A stretch of 64,000 nucleotides of DNA from Tamarix chinensis (taxonomy: Eukaryota; Streptophyta; Magnoliopsida; Caryophyllales; Tamaricaceae). How positions within the stretch are numbered: the first letter of the stretch is position 1; each line of letters opens with the position of its first letter. A program made the translations under genes and the position numbers. A model generated the notes under the pieces. The model was not told the origin of the DNA and did not search any database. It saw nothing but the letters and a program-made list of their open reading frames with translations. The stretch lies in assembly GCA_030549775.1 (NCBI GenBank), contig CM060174.1, positions 51,400,707-51,464,706 on the forward strand. Direction: 5' to 3'. Of this stretch, positions 26,701 to 38,081 are shown in pieces.

Positions 26701-28700
26701 TATAAAACAGATAAGAAGAAAACAACTATGCGACTTGTCAGAGGAAGATTATAATAGGATCATATAATATACTGCAGATAAAAAATCATCAATATATATG
26801 GTATGAAGTAATTCTTAGGCAAGATGTTAAGAAAAGCGGTTACCACACATGACATTTATGATAGAGATGGCAGCACATGAATGGAAAACTATCACCAGCT
26901 CAACATACAACCTGAAGCAAATTAAAAAATTGTGGATAGGCATAATAGAGCAAGACATCAAGCAGGCTTACCTCGTATATTTACAGCATAAAAACAGCCG
27001 TCTCATACTAGACAATGCAGTAATGCACCAATTCAGATTATTTGTCAAGGTGTAGAGTGAGACTTTAGCATCTCATTTACAACAAGGTTTTTGATGATAT
27101 AACACAGGATATCAACTTGTTCCTATTTTAACCATTCAAATCCAATGTGCAATATGGAGGAAAAAGGAGGAAGGCAAAGGGAGAAACTCCAGAAACAAAA
27201 CTGCAGATGAAAGCATAATGATACCTTGACAGATAAGGGCACCAAGAAGTCAGTTGCTCAGTTGATCTGCAGCCAGCAACTCAAGAACCCATGAAGGAAA
27301 AGAATCCTTAAACTACCACAAAACATCCTTCTAAATAAACAAGACACCACCACCGTTATATAGCAGAAAAATGGAGCACCAAAAATTGTCCAATTGTGGG
27401 ATACTGCAAGGGATTTCAGCTCTGATGGTAGTTAGAAGAACGCTTCTATACACACAGTTCATCGTACTTAAAATTGTAAATTCACAAAACTAAGCAAATA
27501 CATCCATACCAAAATAGGAGTTGTAGATGGGGTCTCTAAACAACTGCAAAATGGAGCCTCCTGACCATTCTCACCATAGTGAAGACACTGTAGGAGAAAA
27601 CATCCCATCATTGTTACCCCATATCTAATCAATACTGATGCTTAATATCTCTCCCAGCCACTCTTGTCAACTTAATCAAGGTATTAACCTCATCAAATGT
27701 CATTAATATCCAGATTTTCAGCGCAGAACTACTCTCCACTAGCTTCAAAACATGAAAATAAGCACCAAGGGAAATTTCTTTTCATTTCCTGTTTGAGGTT
27801 TCTAATTCAATAACTGCACGAATCCTAACAAAACAACTAACAAATAAAACACTGCAAACAGTAGAAACTCAGCATCATGGCAAAAATGAAAGTTAACAAA
27901 TAATAATCTAAATCTGTGGTGTCAAATACTCTAGCAATGTCAATGAGACATCAAAGGCGGACAGAAACGAAGACGAGACAATATTGTTTCAAACCAAGAT
28001 AGTGGGACCGCGCAATTCGGTTAGTATGAAATTACACCACCACATACAAAAAATTATGGATAAACAACGTGATATTAATAAATTCACAGAACGAGAAATT
28101 TCTCGTAAAAAAGAGAAGTGACCCACCCGGCGGAGGCATTGTTCCTTGAGGGATGGGAGGCATAAATCCATTCGGATATGGTGGTCTGACAACTGAAGCC
28201 GGATGTTGCCCAGCTGGAACCGAATACATACTCATCTGCACCATCTGCGGTGGCTGCACGGAGCTAGGCACCATTCCAGGTGCAGAACTTACACCAGGTG
28301 GCGGGACACCAGGATTCTGAGACTGAAACATGGGCGGATTCGGATTTGACTGAATCAGAGTGAACTGCGACGTAGGGACCGGAGCTGCAGGGCGAAAGGA
28401 GGGGGTAGCATGAGGCGGGGGGCCCGCACCGGAGGAAGAGCCGGCAGGAGGCAGCGCACCACCGTAAGGGTTTACTGGAAGAGGAACAGAGGCAGGTATA
28501 GAAACCAAAGTTGGAGGGACGGTATTAGGGTTAGGGTTTACAGTCGGTGGTTGAGGCGGAGTAGGAGATGGTGCTTGTGGTTGCTGAATGGTGCCGGCTG
28601 GCGTTTCAACCTGATTCAATATAGGATTAGGGTTTTCGGGTTCAGAATGTTCAGGATTTGCTTCCTTGGTGGTTGCTGAAGGTGGCGTAGTTTCCGCCAT
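15628..28700 (-). CDS. RBM25: RBM25-like splicing factor (RRM, RE/RD-rich region, PWI domain), 7 coding exons
   Basis: Coding exons, 5' to 3' on the minus strand: 28700-28127, 26697-26462, 26320-26168, 18044-17609, 17401-16736, 16612-16047, 15882-15628. All introns are GT-AG, phases match, and the total is 2886 nt (961 residues plus TAA). The start is the ATG encoding MAETTPPS; the frame stays open upstream of it but has no earlier ATG. Residues 1-250 are Pro-rich. An RRM spans about 250-325 with RNP2 VYVGKI (251-256) and RNP1 RGFGFCEF (290-297), split by an intron. Exon 5 encodes a long Arg/Glu/Asp-rich coiled region with RERERERE runs. The end carries a PWI fold with RPWI (885-888). This order is that of RBM25 (human RBM25; Arabidopsis At1g60200), a nuclear factor in splice-site choice; length is near the plant family. 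The assignment rests on domain order and motifs. No disabling change was seen, so it is probably functional. Confidence 0.93.
19010..19316 (+). mobile_element. 5' LTR of the intronic copia relic (probable)
   Basis: The segment around 19075-19235 is similar to 22600-22790. Shared phrases include TCATGGTAAAT, TGGAGTTAGTTCCCT versus TGGAGCCAGTTCCCT, and TAAGCCCATAACATA versus TAAGCATATAACATA, in the same order and spacing. It is followed at once by a primer-binding-like site. The 5' boundary is uncertain. Confidence 0.55.
19317..19330 (+). other. Primer-binding-site-like sequence of the copia relic
   Basis: AGTATCAAAGCC resembles the initiator-tRNA-Met complement (TGGTATCAGAGC type) usual in plant LTR elements. 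It lies directly after the inferred 5' LTR. Confidence 0.45.
19331..22551 (+). pseudogene. Decayed Ty1/copia internal region in RBM25 intron 3
   Basis: Three recognisable parts remain, in element order. A GAG-pre-integrase segment (about 21270-21460) has GLPYIE, CVKGEQSRNPF and WRAS. An integrase-like phrase (DLSRMKKAYLLQL) lies at about 21470-21510. After a deletion of most integrase and N-terminal RT, the RT C-terminus and RNase H follow (about 21655-22390), with LGLLHFLGLEVRQGTDGI, NGRLYRSLV, NIDWAGCIGDRLSIS and CCDNRAAIAMAKNP. Stops and frameshifts are numerous. The part before 21150 shows no gag. The element lies antisense to the host gene. Confidence 0.75.
19555..19632 (+). repeat. Short direct duplication
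   Basis: A unit of about 39 bp beginning GATGATAGTGACA and ending TTCCCAATCTACCCA occurs twice in tandem with few differences. Confidence 0.7.
22552..22790 (+). mobile_element. 3' LTR of the intronic copia relic (partial)
   Basis: It begins after a purine-rich stretch (AAAAGGAGGTGTG at about 22540, polypurine-tract position) with TGTTGATCC. It shares ordered phrases with 19010-19316, but similarity fades after about 22790, so the end is truncated or diverged. Confidence 0.5.
23757..23778. repeat. TA microsatellite
   Basis: About ten TA units, followed by a short CA-rich run, lie within RBM25 intron 3. Confidence 0.85.
24808..25368. mobile_element. 561-bp terminal-inverted-repeat element (Mutator-like MITE candidate)
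   Basis: The left end reads AATGTTTGAAAATACC and the right end, reverse-complemented, reads GTGTTTGAAAAGGTGC. They share TGTTTGAAAA, with GGCGCA or AGCGCA text further in. It is flanked by a perfect 11-bp direct repeat TAGGTTCAACC (24797-24807 and 25369-25379). Duplications of 9-11 bp are typical of Mutator-like elements. There is no transposase, so it is non-autonomous. Confidence 0.7.
26698..28126 (-). other. First coding intron of the RBM25-like gene (1.4 kb)
   Basis: The donor GTGGGT follows ...MPPPG and the acceptor TACAG precedes the IARYPYTP block. No transposon or RNA gene was recognised inside it. Confidence 0.85.
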
Positions 28701-29067
28701 AGCCGCAACCTCCAAGCAAGAAACTACCGTTCGTAGGCCTCGGCAAGCGCTGATTAGGAATTTAGTTTACCCCGAAACTGAGCGGACAGCTTCTCTCATC
28801 ACTGGGTCTGAGTTCATCAACCATAGTTTTTAAATCAGTAATCGAACCAATGTCGTTACTGGTTTAAACTAACAGTTTGTTCGAACTAAATCAACTAATC
28901 GAACCAACCAATTATTCAAATTAATCTACTAAAAATATTATATGCTAGAGACATATTAGATAGACATAAAAAAATTTAAATTTTATCATTTTCAAATAAT
29001 TATGAAAATTTATTAGAATACTTGCAGTTGAAATTTAAAAAATTTAAGAATCAAAAGAACTCGAAGA
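28701..29067. other. 5' flank of the RBM25-like gene
   Basis: This should hold the 5' UTR and core promoter. No convincing TATA box was seen. From about 28840 there is repeated GAACCAA/GTTCGAA-type text (ATCGAACCAA, GTTCGAACTAA, ATCGAACCAACC), common in plant intergenic repeats, of unknown class. Confidence 0.4.
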
Positions 29068-31985
29068 TTTTTTTTTTTTGGGTATGTAAAATGTATATTG
29101 ATTAAAATTGAAAATCATACTGTTAAATTAGATGCATCATATCTTTAATTACTAAGAGAGAATTAAATGACGAGTTTTCTCAAATAAGTGAATTAGTATC
29201 TTTAAATCTTAGAACTTAATCATTCTTCCTATCATATCAGTAATGATATGCTTCTTTATGTGTCTTATACTCTAAGTCTTATCGGTAAAGACCCTTTTAT
29301 TTCGTTATTTCCATATGTGGTATAAAGTAACAGCAAGTAGAATTCAAATAAGAAACTTTTTAATTTTAGGACATCTACCTCCTAGAATAGTCCAGTGAAG
29401 GATTAGGTTCCAATCTGGTACGTTTTGGTTACATTCCAATTTGTAAATCAGTGTTAACCAAATCTCCTTTATGAAGCTGCAATTAAAGGAAAGGTGCTTA
29501 TGAGTCTGTTAGTATACGTTACATAGTACACATAGGGTTGAATTGCATCCTAATAGATACAAGTCTATCCTTTGTTTGAAGTCTTTCCATAACAACAAGC
29601 CAAGGTATAAAAGAGTGTATGGAAAAGTTGTATTTTGACTAGATTACAGGATACAAAGCAACAGGAGAGGCATGATGTCTTATAATTTCATACATCTTAG
29701 ATATGCAAAACTTACTTCCTTACATAAAATCTAATTGAAGCCCTGAGATAAAAGCATTTTTGCATAACTCTTTAAGGTTTAATAATTTCTTCGTAATCCA
29801 TGAGACTATGGTTTTAATCCTCGCCATCTAAATATCTTCTCTCTTGAGATAATAAGTATGGATCCATCTTACCCATAACATATCCTTCTTGGAAGCTAAA
29901 TGCCAAAGGAGTTTACACATTACTACTTTATTCCACCATTCAATATTTATAATACCTAAGCCTCCTTCTCTCTTTGGCATGCAAAATTTTTCCCATGAAA
30001 CCAATGTTGGCTTGGCTTGCTGTGTAGTCCCAAACCATAGAAATTTTCTACATATAGCATTAATTTCCAATAGAATGTGTTTAAGTAGAGAGAAGACTAA
30101 ACTCCAATAGGCTTAAAGATTGAAGATGACACATTGTATGAGCTACCTTCAATCTGCATAACTGAGTAGTGTGGTATGCCAAGATCTTAAACAAACTATG
30201 AACTTGACAATTAAAGGTTTATAATGCTATTTGGATAAAATTTTACCATCAAGTGGAACTCCAGGTAAGTGAATGCACCCTCAAGTATGTGGAAGTGCTA
30301 GCAAATTTCTTTTTTCAATTGGTCAGAATAGGCACCTCCAAAGTAGATACTACTTTTAGAGGTATTTAAAGTCAATCCTGAGATAGTTGAGAAGCTGCAG
30401 AACACTTCAAGGATTGCTTTGACTAAAGAAAATTGACCCTTATGGAAGAAAAGCAAATCATCTGCAAACATCTAATTGACCAGCTTCAACTCTTTGCATT
30501 TTGGGTGAGGGGAAAACTCAAGATTATTCCAAAGGCTCGAGAGGGATTGATTTAAGAATTCTATAACCAATACAAAGAGATAAGGAGATAAGGGGTCTCC
30601 CTGTCTGAGCCCTCTTTTAGCTTGGAAAGGAGGATGGAGAATCCTATTAAACGTGGTAGAGTAACTAACTATTTTAACACAGGTTATGATAATCTTCACA
30701 AATTGAATGGGAAAGTGAATGGAGAGGAGGATATTTTCAAGGAAATCCCAATGTACGAAATCATAAGCTTTTTTCATATCAAGTTTTAGCATGATTCTGG
30801 GAGATTTATTCTTTTGTTTGTATCCTAGAATTAGCTCAGTAGCAAGGATCATATTATCATTAATGACCCTTCCTTTCACAATTACAGTTTTTGTTCCACC
30901 TACTAGGTCAGGCATTGCCACTTAGAGTTTGGAGGTGAGAATAGCTGCTATAATTTGGTAAAGGGTGTTGCCGCAAGCAATGGGATAATAATCTCCTGGT
31001 TTTGTAGCATTGGGAACCCTTGGGATGAGATTTAAAGTAGTAACATTAATTGATTTTAGCAAGAATCTAGTAGAAAAGAATTCACATATTGCCTTGTGTA
31101 GATCTTCATCTATGATGTTCCAACAATGTTTAAAGGAAAAGGAGCTATAACCATCTGGTCCTAGAGATTTGCCATTTGCTAGAGAGAACACTGTCTTCTT
31201 AGTCTCCTCAATCCCAATAGGTGTTAAAAGGCTATGCTGATTTTCAACTTTTTATGTGGGTCCTTTTGAGATTATAGTAGGATCAAAGGGGACTAAGGGA
31301 GCAACAACAATACCTAGTAGTTTGGTGTATAAGTTATGGAATATGTCATATATCCCTCTCTGATCTGTGTCTTCATGTCCTTGATCATCAGTCAGAGAAT
31401 GAATCTGACATGCTTGATTCCTTCCCTTTACCACTACACGAAAATATTTAGTATTGCCATCACCAAGAGTAATCCACTATGTTCTTACTTTTTGATGATA
31501 GAAACTCTCAGGTGTTTATAAGTCCCGAGAAGATCAATCTCTTGAGCGTGTAATGACTAATCTGAAGGGTCTACAATCATATTGTGCTAGAGATTTTCCA
31601 GTGCACACTTAGCTTTGTTAAGCTTGTCACTAATGGCATCAAACTTAAGCTTGTTAAACTGCTTTAGAGGATGTTTCAACTACTTGAGTTTGTTGATAAT
31701 AACTTGAAGTTTATTACCGAGGTAACAGTTACAACAAATGGTTTGTACCAAAAGAAGGAAAGTTTTATCTTTAGCCCACATATTATAGAACCGAAAAGGA
31801 ATGCTTCCTTGAGCCACATTTTGCCGGATATCAACAAAGATGGGTGAATGATTTGAAATGAGATGTACCCCAAGATGGGCAAGAACTCATAGATTACTTA
31901 CATTGAGGCTACATATTCCATAAAGTTATAAAACAATTTTGTATCTAAAACCAATTCTATAAGGTTTTTGGCCAAACAAAGTCAA
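29068..31985 (-). pseudogene. L1-type LINE ORF2 relic, antisense, with A-tail
   Basis: On the minus strand the order is an endonuclease end (SNHSPIFVDI, PFRFYNMWA), a connector with WITLGDGNTKYF, then an RT with SLGPDGYSSFSFKHCW, NLIPRVPNA, LKLDMKKAYDFVHWDF, RGLRQGDPLSPYLF and FADDLLFF. A zf-RVT-like region follows (MPKREGGLGI, MLWVRWIHTYYL), then the YHIWKxRNKRVF C-terminus. It ends at a 12-T run on the plus strand (29068-29079), an A-tail in sense. Stops and frameshifts make it dead. Unlike the other LINE, its FADD box is intact. The 5' end is truncated near 31985. Confidence 0.85.
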
Positions 31986-32185
31986 AAATAATGATTGGAG
32001 AGGGAGGAAAGACATGTTGAAAATGGAAAATTGAGCGCGAGGAGGGGTCAAACATGGTGGTTAGGAAGGAAATTTTTTATAATAATTTTACCGATTATGA
32101 AACTACCAATGTATATATAAATTTAGACTGGTTCTAACATGGGTTATATAATATATTTTTTATATAAAAAATGTTTGTGGAATCT
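31986..32185. other. Unassigned DNA between the LINE and the tandem repeat
   Basis: AT-rich, with no recognised gene or element. Confidence 0.35.
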
Positions 32186-32447
32186 AATTTTTGAAACTCT
32201 AATGTAAGTACTTTAAGTGAGGTATTGATAGACATATAATTCTAGCATATAAATATGTAAAAGGCAAGGATATGAAAATAAATAAATAACATGGGCCAAG
32301 TAAAAAAGCACGCCTCATATCTAAATCGACCACAATTAGTTTTGGAACTCCAATACAAGTACTGTAACACCCCCAAATTTCACTCCTGAAAAAAAAATTC
32401 AGATTAAAGCGGAAGCTAGGAGCGAATTTTGGGAAATTTTACCGCCA

Positions 32448-32492
32448 CATCTAACACAAGATAAATGTCAACCATCTATCTCATATTAGATG
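32448..32492 (-). other. Terminal hairpin of LTR A2 (diverged stem, pairing kept)
   Basis: In sense the left arm is CATCTAATATGAGATAGATG and the right arm is CATTTATCTTGTGTTAGATG. All 20 positions pair (16 Watson-Crick, 4 G-U) around a 5-nt loop. It lies 85 nt from the LTR 3' end. The other copies have CACTTAGTA/TACTAAGTG arms here. Confidence 0.75.
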
Positions 32493-33178
32493 CAAGGCTA
32501 AAACCTGTCAACAATTAAATTCGAATTTTAAAAGCACAATAGCGTTACGAGAAATTAAAAGTCAATTACAAAATCCTTGGAAATTTCAATACAACACTTG
32601 TAACTTCGAAAGATGAATACCATTAAACAAAACAAACCTCGAAGAATAAATATCCGGATCGCCTACTCACTCAAGTCAGGCCTTCCACCCCAAAATAGTA
32701 TCCGATCTTAAACCTGCACAAGAGGTCTGCTCCCCACCATCGGTGGATCATCACAGGACCCATTCAACCAAGGTAGTATTAGTACGGGTCCAATACTGAG
32801 TAAGTCCCACTACCCTATCTTAGGAGAGATATCATCAAGTGCATATTAAATCCGGGTACAACAAGTTGATACAATATCATGCATATTCACAACCCACCGT
32901 ATAAATCTTACCATACACCTAGAGTAACATATAAAACATACGTAACATCCTATTTAACATATAAGCGTGGTATAACCGAGATGTAAAGCGGCTCATACGC
33001 CTCAGGTAGGAATAATCCATATTATTAAAACTCAATACGTGGCATACTCACGCAAGCAGCATGTAGCAATACAGATAATAAAAGCTGGTCATGGTCCAAT
33101 TAGAATTATTCTTTATTCTCATTAATAATATGTTCATTCCACACATATTCTTTAATAATCCATGTAAGTGCGGGAGCC

Positions 33179-33779
33179 CCACTATTATAGCCGGTGGACC
33201 GGAAATCAACACTCAGGGCAGAACGCCTCTGACCACTATTATAGCCGGTGGACCTGAAATAAACACACAGGGCAGAACGCCTCTGACCACTATTCTTACT
33301 GGTGAACCGGACTGGCCCCGACTTACATGGTGTTTCACTGTAAGTACTTAGTATTTTCCCATGGATTACTTCATTCATATTCATTCAAAGCATTCTTCAT
33401 TAATCCATGTGAGCACGGGAGCCCCACTATTATAGCTGGTGGACCGAAAATAAACACACAGGGCAGAATGCCTCTGACCACTATTATAGCTGGTGGACCG
33501 GAATCAACACCCAAGGCGGAACGCCTCTGGCCACTATTCTAACCGGTGGACCGGACTGGCCCCGACTCACATGGTGTTTCACTGTAGGTACTTAGTATCT
33601 TTCCTATGGATTAACTTATTCATTTGGGTCTGTCGAGCCCGAATCCCCCACTATTATAGCCGGTGGACCGGAATAAACACTCAAGGCAGAACGCCTCTGA
33701 CCACTATTATAGCCGGTGGACCGGAAATAAACACCCAGGGCAGAACGCCTCTGGCCACTATTCTAACCGGTGGACCGGA
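33179..33779 (-). repeat. Hairpin array of LTR A2 (three blocks of three)
   Basis: Nine cores of the CCACTATTATAGCCGGTGG-ACCGG type lie in three blocks (33179-33313, 33425-33556, 33649-33779), the largest array here. Spacers are nearly uniform (GGGCAGAACGCCTCTG) with a short GGC/GCC stem. Confidence 0.85.
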
Positions 33780-36700
33780 CTGGGTCGGGCTCATCAGTCT
33801 TTCGCTTTACGTAATTAATGTCTTATCCGTATCTTATTGAATCACATCACACCCTTGACATGCATGCGGTTGATACTCTACTTCTTCCCCTCTAGAGGGA
33901 CCGTCTCGTATTTTGAGACTCGTACCTCTTCTCACACCCGACATCCATCCCCCGTAGACTTAGGCATAGTGGCACATAGTAAGGCACAATTTCCAAGAAT
34001 ATAGGACATCCCAACACATATGATATCGACTCCACATGTCCTCATCCCTCTAGGGTTCCTCCTCGGAGACCCTAATCAGGCCTATGTGGCCCAACTCTTT
34101 CTTACTTCCCCAAACGTTACTTTGTTCTCTATCTCGCACCTCATCTTTATCAGGAAATTCCCCAAATGTATTACTTTATCTTCCAAGTCCGCGTGTGACC
34201 GACAAGACCCTAGTTGGCCGCGCCAAACCCTAGCGCTTTACTTCCTCAACAAGTAACCTTCCTCTTTCACCTCGAGATCTCTTCTCTCATTTAGAACCCC
34301 ATACTCATCCTTTATATAAGTGAGTCCTCGCTCTCAACCCCTACTTCGTCCCTCCTTGATCATTTTTACCCTTGTACCCTTCAAATTGCTCGTTTCCTCC
34401 CGAAACCCTAGTTGGAACCCTTAGACACTCTTACACCGACCCACGTAAAATGTTGTACCCAAGTCTCCAATGGACCCATAACTTTGACATTATCTTATTT
34501 ACTTCCTAAATCAACTTTCCTCACGTAAGATTCATCCCCATGCAGACTTTAAATACTCCATGCAGACTCCCCAACATACACTTACTCGCAAAACCCTAAT
34601 CAGGTCTCGTATGCACCAACTCACGTACTATTTTCATACCAAGTCTCCAATCACTCTAAGACTCTCCAAAACTCTTACTTGCAACCCAAATCAACTTTTC
34701 CCACGTAAGGATCACGCTCATGCAAGATCTAGTTCCCCCCATACAAACTTCCCAAACATCCACTTTCCCGTGTTCTTTTATATCATTTCATGCTACCAAA
34801 ATCCTAGCATGCATGTCCTAGAGGGTCATATCATGTCACAACTTGTAGCACATCCACATTAACACGTAACAAGAGCGACCACAAAGGCATACCTTGAATC
34901 CAAACTGTGCTACACATAACAGGTAAGTAACAACATGTAAAACACGACATATAATCATGCGAGGCATCCAAGGCATACAAGTCACATAACATGTAGGGAC
35001 CTTAGCCACATCCTTGCGAAATAACCATAAGTAGAGGTAAGTCGAGACTTACCTGGATCCGAAGCTAGCTAAGCGAGATAAGAGGGAGAGAGATCCCTAG
35101 CTCGTGGATCCACGAGAAAGCTTTCCTAGATCCGATAGAAATCGAAAAACTAAATTAGAAACTATCCTATCAATCAATAATTCACATACTCTAATTAAAT
35201 AAACACAAACAACCCAAATGATCTTTCTTAGAAAATGTGACCAAAAATTAAAACTTAAAAGCGTAGCTTTATTAAGATTTAAGGTTAAAAATAAATCAAA
35301 ACGGATTAATACAAATATCACTTGGGACATTTCAACTTAATTTGGAAAGCCCGAGAAAGAATAATCGATCATAAGTTAATTTATCGAAAATAACTTATTT
35401 ATTAGGTTTTACAACTAAATAGGTAATCTAACCATTTACATAGAACCAAATCCAACCCGATTAGGTTAAAACAGAATTTAAATGATTTAAAGCCCAAAGA
35501 TAGAATTCGATTAGATAAAATACACATAGCAAAATCAATTTTATAAAATCATCTCCGAAAAGTAGGGTTTTAAAGCCCACGACACGAACTCAAGTAATTC
35601 AATTTAATCAATTCGAATTAAAGGTATTGGAAAGCAATTAATACCATTTCAACTATTTCTATACATTCAATTTTAGAAAAACAACAATACAAGTAATCGA
35701 TTTCATAATTTCACTTGAAATTTAGGGTTTTAGGCCCGAAAATACAATTTGTTAAAATTCTATAAATTTAATCAAATTGAATTTTTAGAAATGCAATTAA
35801 ACACATTTTATAACATATCAAATAATCAATTGCTCAAAACCAATAAAAGAAATACGCAATTTAGCACAATTAGGGTTTTTGAGCCCGAAATGCAAATTCG
35901 ATCAATCCTTGTCAAAACATATCAATTGACGGTTCGAAAATGTAATTAAAAATATTATAATGTAATTTACATAGTCAATTGAATAAAATAACCTCATTAC
36001 CCAAACCAATTTAAACCCGCTGGAGTTTTGACTTTAAAATCCAATTCCGATCAATTACGCATAATTTTCCCAAATCAATACTTCCAATATAAAATTAAAT
36101 ACATTTTAAACAATATTATAAAATTAATTGAGCGAAATGGCTCAATTATACGACCCAATTTCATTACACCCAAAATTTGACCTAGGAATCAAATTCCGAT
36201 AAAACCTACATAAATTTCTCAAATTGACGGTTCAAAAATGAAATTGGATACATCTTAAAAAATATTGTATAATCAATTTGTCCGAAATCGCAATAATGGA
36301 CGAATCCGAAAAATTCGGGCATAACCCGGCCAAAAATCCAATTTTTCCGAAATCTCAACATAACAATACAATTAACCTATCCAAATCATTCTTAAAGCAC
36401 ATATATACACAATCAAACAATCAATTTAGCTTTTTATAAGCTAATTCACACCCAATTAATCAAAATAAGGGTTAGGGTTTTCAGAAATTTATACCAAACA
36501 AAAACCGATAATTTGGGGCAAAGGAAGGCCGGGGAAGCTTCGTCGGGGGTCGGGGGTGGCTCGCCAGTGGTCAGCGAGGCTCGCCGGAGCCGGATGGTGG
36601 TAGTGCAGCCTGTATTTGCTTCTCCTGCGCGCAGCTGCTGTGGTGGCTCGGCTTCAGTCGCTGCTGCGGCTGCCGCGCGGCGTCGGTTGCAGGTTATGGT

Positions 36701-37640
36701 CGACGGTGGCTGGAGGTCGGCGAGCAGGGAGGAGGAGGAGGTGGCGGCTGGCTAGGGTTGCGAATAGGTGCGCACACACAGGGCACCGACGGGAGCAGGG
36801 GTCAGGGCACTTGGGAAAAGAAGGGAGAAAAGGAAAAGAAGAGGGGCGGGGGTCCGACGGGTGTTGGGTTCTTTTTAAAAAAAAAAACAAATACATATAA
36901 AATAAACTACTAAAAATATCAAAATATTATTGGGAGATTTTATCTAAAATTTATTTAACGAAAATTTATTTCGAACGGATCCGAAGGCTTAAAATTAATA
37001 AAAAGTTATATAAAGAATTTCAGAAACACTTTCGGAAGAATTTACTAACGAACGTAAAAATTTATATTATTTACGGAAATACATTATAAGACCCTGAAAT
37101 AATATTTAAAAACCTATAATAAAATATTTAAGTCAAATTCTAATAAATCAATGCTAATTTTCATAATTTCCGAAATCGGTTTTCCGCAAACTAAAAAGCG
37201 TAGAACGGAAGAAAATAAATTTCAAAAAGAAATTCTTAAATAAGTTCGAAAATATTTTTAATTTAAAATTCCCGAAAATATTATATTCAATTAATTAAAA
37301 CGTCGATAAAATATTACTTCCCGAAAATGATTAATTACAGTCAATTATGAATTCAAAATCGTCGATAAATTCATAAAACAAATCAAAATTAAAATGATTA
37401 ATTGTTTACATCAAATTATGCTAATAAAATCATTAAACTTAATAAATATGTATTTTAAAAATTCGGGGTATTACAAGTACCCTTAGTGAAGTTTTGATAG
37501 ACATGCATAATTCAATTAATAGCATATAATTCTATCATATAAATATGTAAAAGGCAAAAATATGAAAAACAAATATGGGTCAAATAAAAAGCACACCCCA
37601 TGTCTAAATGGACCATAATTAGTTTAGAATTCAAGTATCT

Positions 37641-38081
37641 AAAATCCTTACTATTCTAGCCATGTATATTTAAATCATTTTGGGATCTAGTGTTTTCTCT
37701 TCCAATTAAGCCTAATTGAATATTTTTCTTGTGGTTTCCCTTTTCCAACTTCTCTTTCCCAATAATCACGACTAATAGAGGAATGATCTATGATGACTTA
37801 AAGTGATGCCAAAAGAAGATGTCAATAGATGCTTCGATGACTATGATGAGCTTTTGTCACACACAAAATTTCTGAAAAAAGTAGGATGTTGTTACCATAC
37901 CCTCTTTCTTTCACAACAAAAAAAATGGAAAAGAATTTGTTGTAATAAAATAAAAATTATAGGAAGTTATCACTGTATCCAATATGAAAGTGGTATAATA
38001 ATTATCAAACCCGCTATGAGTGCAAGAATAAAGTACCCTCATAATATAAGGAATTAAGTGTGATTGACACCTAATCCATGG
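37641..38081. other. Unassigned DNA between LTR A2 and relic A7
   Basis: No gene recognised. The 84-codon frame at 37803-38057 has no family resemblance. Confidence 0.35.

Larger units (their letters stand above)
32363..37475 (-). mobile_element. Solo LTR A2 (family A, 5113 bp, TSD AGTAC)
   Basis: On the plus strand it runs from TGTAACACCCCCAAATTTC to TTCGGGGTATTACA. A perfect 5-bp duplication AGTAC flanks it (32358-32362 and 37476-37480). In sense it carries a GC-rich leader (36880-36510), imperfect repeats around a TTAGGGTTTT-AGCCC phrase (about 36330-35550), a donor-like TCCAG/GTAAG at 35052, three hairpin-array blocks (33779-33179), a GTAC palindrome (32798-32780), an acceptor-like TTGTGCAG/GT ending at 32714, and a terminal hairpin (32492-32448). 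Its hairpin stem differs most in sequence from the sister copies but still pairs. No gag or pol. Confidence 0.93.
32186..37640. repeat. ~150-bp tandem repeat interrupted by LTR A2
   Basis: Two successive units and the start of a third share phrases such as TTGATAGACATA, CATATAAATATGTAAAAGGCA and AAAAAGCAC. The units begin at about 32186, about 32336 (continuing at 37481 after the insertion) and about 37617. Only 32186-32362 and 37481-37640 belong to the repeat; the rest is LTR A2. Confidence 0.8.

Noticed and set aside
28701..28715. Upstream start for the RBM25-like protein (adding MEVAA)
   Set aside because: The codon at 28715 is TTG, not ATG. The first in-frame ATG is at 28700.
30472..31191. 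Functional reverse transcriptase gene
   Set aside because: Although two stretches are open, the flanking parts of the same LINE ORF2 have stops and frameshifts, so it is a relic.
33179..33779. CRISPR-like array (about 24-bp repeats with spacers of about 30 bp)
   Set aside because: This is plant retrotransposon DNA, the spacers are near-identical and palindromic, there are no cas genes, and the same arrays occur at matching positions in related LTRs.
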